A DNA stretch of 5,313 bases, from positions 1 through 5,313 of the forward strand of contig CAKKQG010000126.1 in NCBI GenBank assembly GCA_919901875.1. The letters are read 5' to 3'. The notes under the pieces are model-generated. The model did not search any database. It had not been told where the DNA came from and saw nothing but the letters and a program-made list of their open reading frames with translations. This document shows, piece by piece, positions 4,600 through 5,313 of this stretch. Origin of the DNA: Anaerolineales bacterium (lineage in GTDB: Bacteria > Chloroflexota > Anaerolineae > Anaerolineales > VGOW01). The stretch's first letter is position 1. Each line of letters opens with the position of its first letter. Made by a program: the position numbers and the translations under genes.

Positions 4600-5235
4600 A
4601 TGGATTTTGCACGGGCGCGAACCGAGATGATCCGCGAACAATTGATCCTGCGCGGTATCAATGATGAGCGCGTGTTGGAGGCGATGAATCGCATCCCGCG
4701 TGAGAAGTTTGTGCCGCCCGACTATCGCGCTTACGCTTACGACGACGCGCCGCAACACATCGGCGAAGCGCAAACGATCTCACAACCCTACATCGTCGCG
4801 CTGATGACTCAATCGTTGAAATTAAAGGGCGACGAAACGGTGTTAGAGGTGGGAACGGGATCGGGCTATCAAACGGCGATTTTGGCGGCGTTGGCGAATC
4901 AAGTGTATTCGATTGAACGCCATCAAGCGTTAGCCGACTCGGCGCGTGAAGTATTAGACGAACTTGAGATCACGAATGTGGAAGTGATGGTTGGGGACGG
5001 AAGCTTGGGTTGGAGTGTCCGCGCCCCCTTTGATTCGATCATCGTCACCGCCGCCGCGCCGGCGATGCCCATGCCGTTGATCGATCAATTAACGGAAAGT
5101 GGTCGCATCGTGATCCCGATTGGCGCCCATTCTGATCAAATGTTGGAAGTGTGGGAACGGCGCGGCGCGTGGCACATCGAAAAAATTTGCGCGGTGCGTT
5201 TTGTGCCACTCATCGGGGAATGTGGTTGGAAATGA
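4600..5235 (+). CDS. pcm: Protein-L-isoaspartate O-methyltransferase
   Basis: The 211-residue product is a full-length Pcm. It methylates L-isoaspartyl residues in damaged proteins with SAM so that they can revert to aspartate, a cytosolic repair function. The N-terminal helix MIREQLILRGINDERVLEAMNRIPREKFVP is diagnostic. GEAQTISQPYIVALM (55-69) holds the conserved S61 near the substrate carboxylate, VLEVGTGSGYQTAILA (81-96) is SAM motif I, YSIER (103-107) gives the ribose-binding E106, and GDGSLGW (132-138) with FDSIIVTAAAPAMP is motif II. PIG and FVPLIGECGW complete the fold. The frame stays open upstream to 4519, but a start there would overlap antitoxin gene B and add residues unlike Pcm; the ATG at 4600 gives the usual length and N-terminus. 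It ends one base before the stop codon of the convergent gene. Confidence 0.95.
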   Translation: MDFARARTEMIREQLILRGINDERVLEAMNRIPREKFVPPDYRAYAYDDAPQHIGEAQTISQPYIVALMTQSLKLKGDETVLEVGTGSGYQTAILAALANQVYSIERHQALADSAREVLDELEITNVEVMVGDGSLGWSVRAPFDSIIVTAAAPAMPMPLIDQLTESGRIVIPIGAHSDQMLEVWERRGAWHIEKICAVRFVPLIGECGWK

Positions 5236-5236
5236 T

Positions 5237-5313
5237 CTAACGTTTGCGTCTTCGAATCGGTTTTTTCTTCACCGCGCGTTTTTTCTTCTGCGGCTTCTTG
5301 TCATCCTCATCGC
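5237..5313 (-). CDS. C-terminal tail of an unidentified protein, 3' end only
   Basis: On the - strand a frame runs in from the window edge to a TAG at 5237-5239. Its 24 visible residues begin DEDDKKPQKKKRAV and end PIRRRKR, an acidic patch followed by a strongly basic tail. Such tails occur on RNA- or DNA-binding proteins such as helicases, but nothing identifies the family. The stop codon lies one base from the pcm stop, so the genes converge with no room for a separate terminator. Composition and the tidy junction with pcm support a real gene, though so short a stretch could be chance. Confidence 0.55.
   Translation of the reverse strand, partial: DEDDKKPQKKKRAVKKKPIRRRKR

Overview
The window is a compact stretch of bacterial chromosome with moderate GC and eight clear genes, two of them cut by the window edges or nearly so. 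The gene families, the TATAAT-type -10 boxes with little visible -35, the long GC-rich hairpin terminators and the AGTCAGG heptamer repeat are consistent with Chloroflexota, probably the Anaerolineae. That placement is inference from general features; there is no rRNA or other marker gene here.

Left part (1-2047, + strand): a tight three-gene operon. It holds the 3' part of an uncharacterised beta-rich, probably membrane-anchored protein, then directly abutting it a class I SAM methyltransferase with a C-terminal Trm112-like zinc ribbon, then, overlapping by ATGA, a type I phosphoribosyltransferase. A perfect hairpin terminator closes the operon. The linker between the two domains of the methyltransferase is made almost entirely of repetitive DNA (four 7-bp units, then two 20-bp units), an unusual in-frame capture of intergenic-type repeats.

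Centre left (2089-2798, + strand): a monocistronic sulfite-oxidase-like molybdopterin oxidoreductase with its own -10 box and Shine-Dalgarno sequence and a long bidirectional terminator.

Centre right (2759-4562, - strand): two tandem copies of one module of about 0.9 kb. Each copy has a promoter-like block, a DUF433 (COG2442) antitoxin-like gene with a long basic N-terminal extension, a DUF5615 (COG4634) PIN-like toxin-like gene overlapping it by 11 bp, and a hairpin terminator at the far end. The proteins are about 83-86% identical between copies, but a block of 130 bp covering the promoter and the first 38 antitoxin codons is about 96% identical. This suggests gene conversion or constraint at the DNA level. 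A REP-like palindrome has replaced the 3' end of one toxin gene. The module is the most interesting part of the window: a known type of predicted toxin-antitoxin pair in duplicated, diverging and possibly recombining form.

Right end (4588-5313): protein-L-isoaspartate O-methyltransferase (pcm), transcribed divergently from the second module and probably leaderless, then the 3' end of a convergent gene encoding an acidic-then-basic C-terminal tail.

No RNA gene, CRISPR array, insertion sequence or riboswitch was seen, and no gene-free stretch exceeds 300 bp.
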